Origin: Lacticaseibacillus casei DSM 20011 = JCM 1134 = ATCC 393
Lineage (GTDB): Bacteria > Bacillota > Bacilli > Lactobacillales > Lactobacillaceae
Assembly (NCBI RefSeq): GCF_000829055.1
Contig: NZ_AP012544.1
Coordinates: 2,728,001 to 2,792,000, forward strand
DNA: 64,000 nucleotides
Reading direction: 5' to 3'
The notes under the pieces are model-generated. The model was not told where the DNA came from. It did not search any database and was given only the letters and a program-made list of their open reading frames with translations. The translations under genes and the position numbers were made by a program. Shown here one piece after another: positions 63,558 through 64,000 of this stretch (its first letter is position 1; each line of letters starts with the position of its first letter).

Positions 63558-64000
63558 ATGGAAATCAATGAAGCGCAATCAATCTTTTCGGCAGCGCAGC
63601 AACAAGTCGCGACCATTGTGGTTGGCAAGCCAATGCCGATCAAGCTGGCCTTTACGGCTTTATTAGCCAACGGCCACGTCTTATTTGAAGATATTCCCGG
63701 CGTCGGCAAGACTACCTTAGTACAGGCGATCGCCAAAACGCTGGCAATGCCTTTTTCCCGGATTCAATTCACGCCGGATATGTTGCCTAGCGATGTTCTC
63801 GGAACGTCCATTTTCAACCGCGCTACGAATGCATTTGAATTTCAGCGCGGTCCGATTTTTACCAGCATCTTGCTGGCTGACGAAATCAATCGCGCTACCC
63901 CACGCACTCAGGCGGCTTTATTGGAAGCGATGGGTGAACGCCGCGTCACCACCGACGGGCACACTTACTCATTGTCGCCTGATTTCTTTGTCATGGCCAC
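63558..64000 (+). CDS. MoxR-family AAA ATPase, N-terminal part only
   Basis: The ATG at 63558 follows GGAGGAG and the frame is open to the window end (147 codons). Walker A EDIPGVGKTTLVQAIA, the GTPASE-like FTPDMLPSDVLG and Walker B LADEINRATPRTQAALLEAM identify MoxR, a chaperone-like ATPase that usually works with DUF58 and membrane partners encoded downstream. Those would lie beyond 64000. Confidence 0.92.
   Translation, partial: MEINEAQSIFSAAQQQVATIVVGKPMPIKLAFTALLANGHVLFEDIPGVGKTTLVQAIAKTLAMPFSRIQFTPDMLPSDVLGTSIFNRATNAFEFQRGPIFTSILLADEINRATPRTQAALLEAMGERRVTTDGHTYSLSPDFFVMA

Overview
The window looks like chromosomal DNA of a low-to-mid-GC Gram-positive lactic acid bacterium, most probably the Lacticaseibacillus casei/paracasei/rhamnosus group. 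This rests on the complete walRKHIJ-htrA cluster, mannose-class and cellobiose-class PTS loci, several fused substrate-binding/permease amino-acid ABC transporters, IS30-type insertion sequences, and dense long-palindrome intergenic repeats. The species is inferred from gene content and style, not from a search.

Layout. 0-6.3 kb: two paralogous Ser-rich exported proteins (the first cut by the window edge, the second frameshifted) flank an XRE regulator, a frameshifted M20 peptidase and an OppA-type lipoprotein behind a T-box leader. 6.4-12 kb: P1B ATPase, Hsp20 behind a CIRCE operator, an Fe-S-fold protein, a cluster of DnaA boxes and htrA. 12-18 kb: walJ, walI, walH, walK, walR on the minus strand. 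18-23.5 kb: hydrolase, then an ArgR-type operator driving a fused amino-acid transporter and argGH. 23.5-28.2 kb: a divergent PTS/MupG locus whose EIIC is cut by an amber codon. 28.2-35 kb: small metabolic genes (GNAT, NUDIX, kinase, isochorismatase-fold, two MFS transporters, aldo/keto reductase). 35-38.7 kb: mannose-class PTS operon with DUF956. 38.7-45.2 kb: MFS gene split by IS30, three Rgg-like regulators, a parS-like site and a CPBP protease gene with an opal codon. 45.2-48.2 kb: lysine riboswitch and lysine ABC transporter. 48.2-52.5 kb: amber-interrupted sugar-binding lipoprotein, second IS30, DUF975 and a cysteine-less HesB-fold protein. 52.6-57.5 kb: PH-domain pair, ATPase, fructosamine kinase-like protein. 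57.5-64 kb: tandem duplicated fused transporters with one ATPase, GNAT, SpoIIM-like protein and the start of a MoxR ATPase.

Two intergenic repeat families stand out. Family 1 (about 125 bp, 13 full and 6 partial copies) is a long hairpin whose outer and apical stems change in a compensatory way between copies. Family 2 (about 160-180 bp, 3 copies at 23.3, 48.2 and 62.4 kb) is a closed stem enclosing two hairpins, again with covarying stems. Neither is explained by coding genes.

Regulation can be read unusually well here: T-box, L-box riboswitch, CIRCE, tandem ARG boxes, cre sites and LacI-like palindromes sit directly before matching genes. Six genes are broken (two frameshifts, two amber codons, one opal codon, one IS insertion). 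Most are transport or proteolysis genes, consistent with ongoing decay in a nutrient-rich niche, although single-base sequence errors cannot be excluded for the point lesions.
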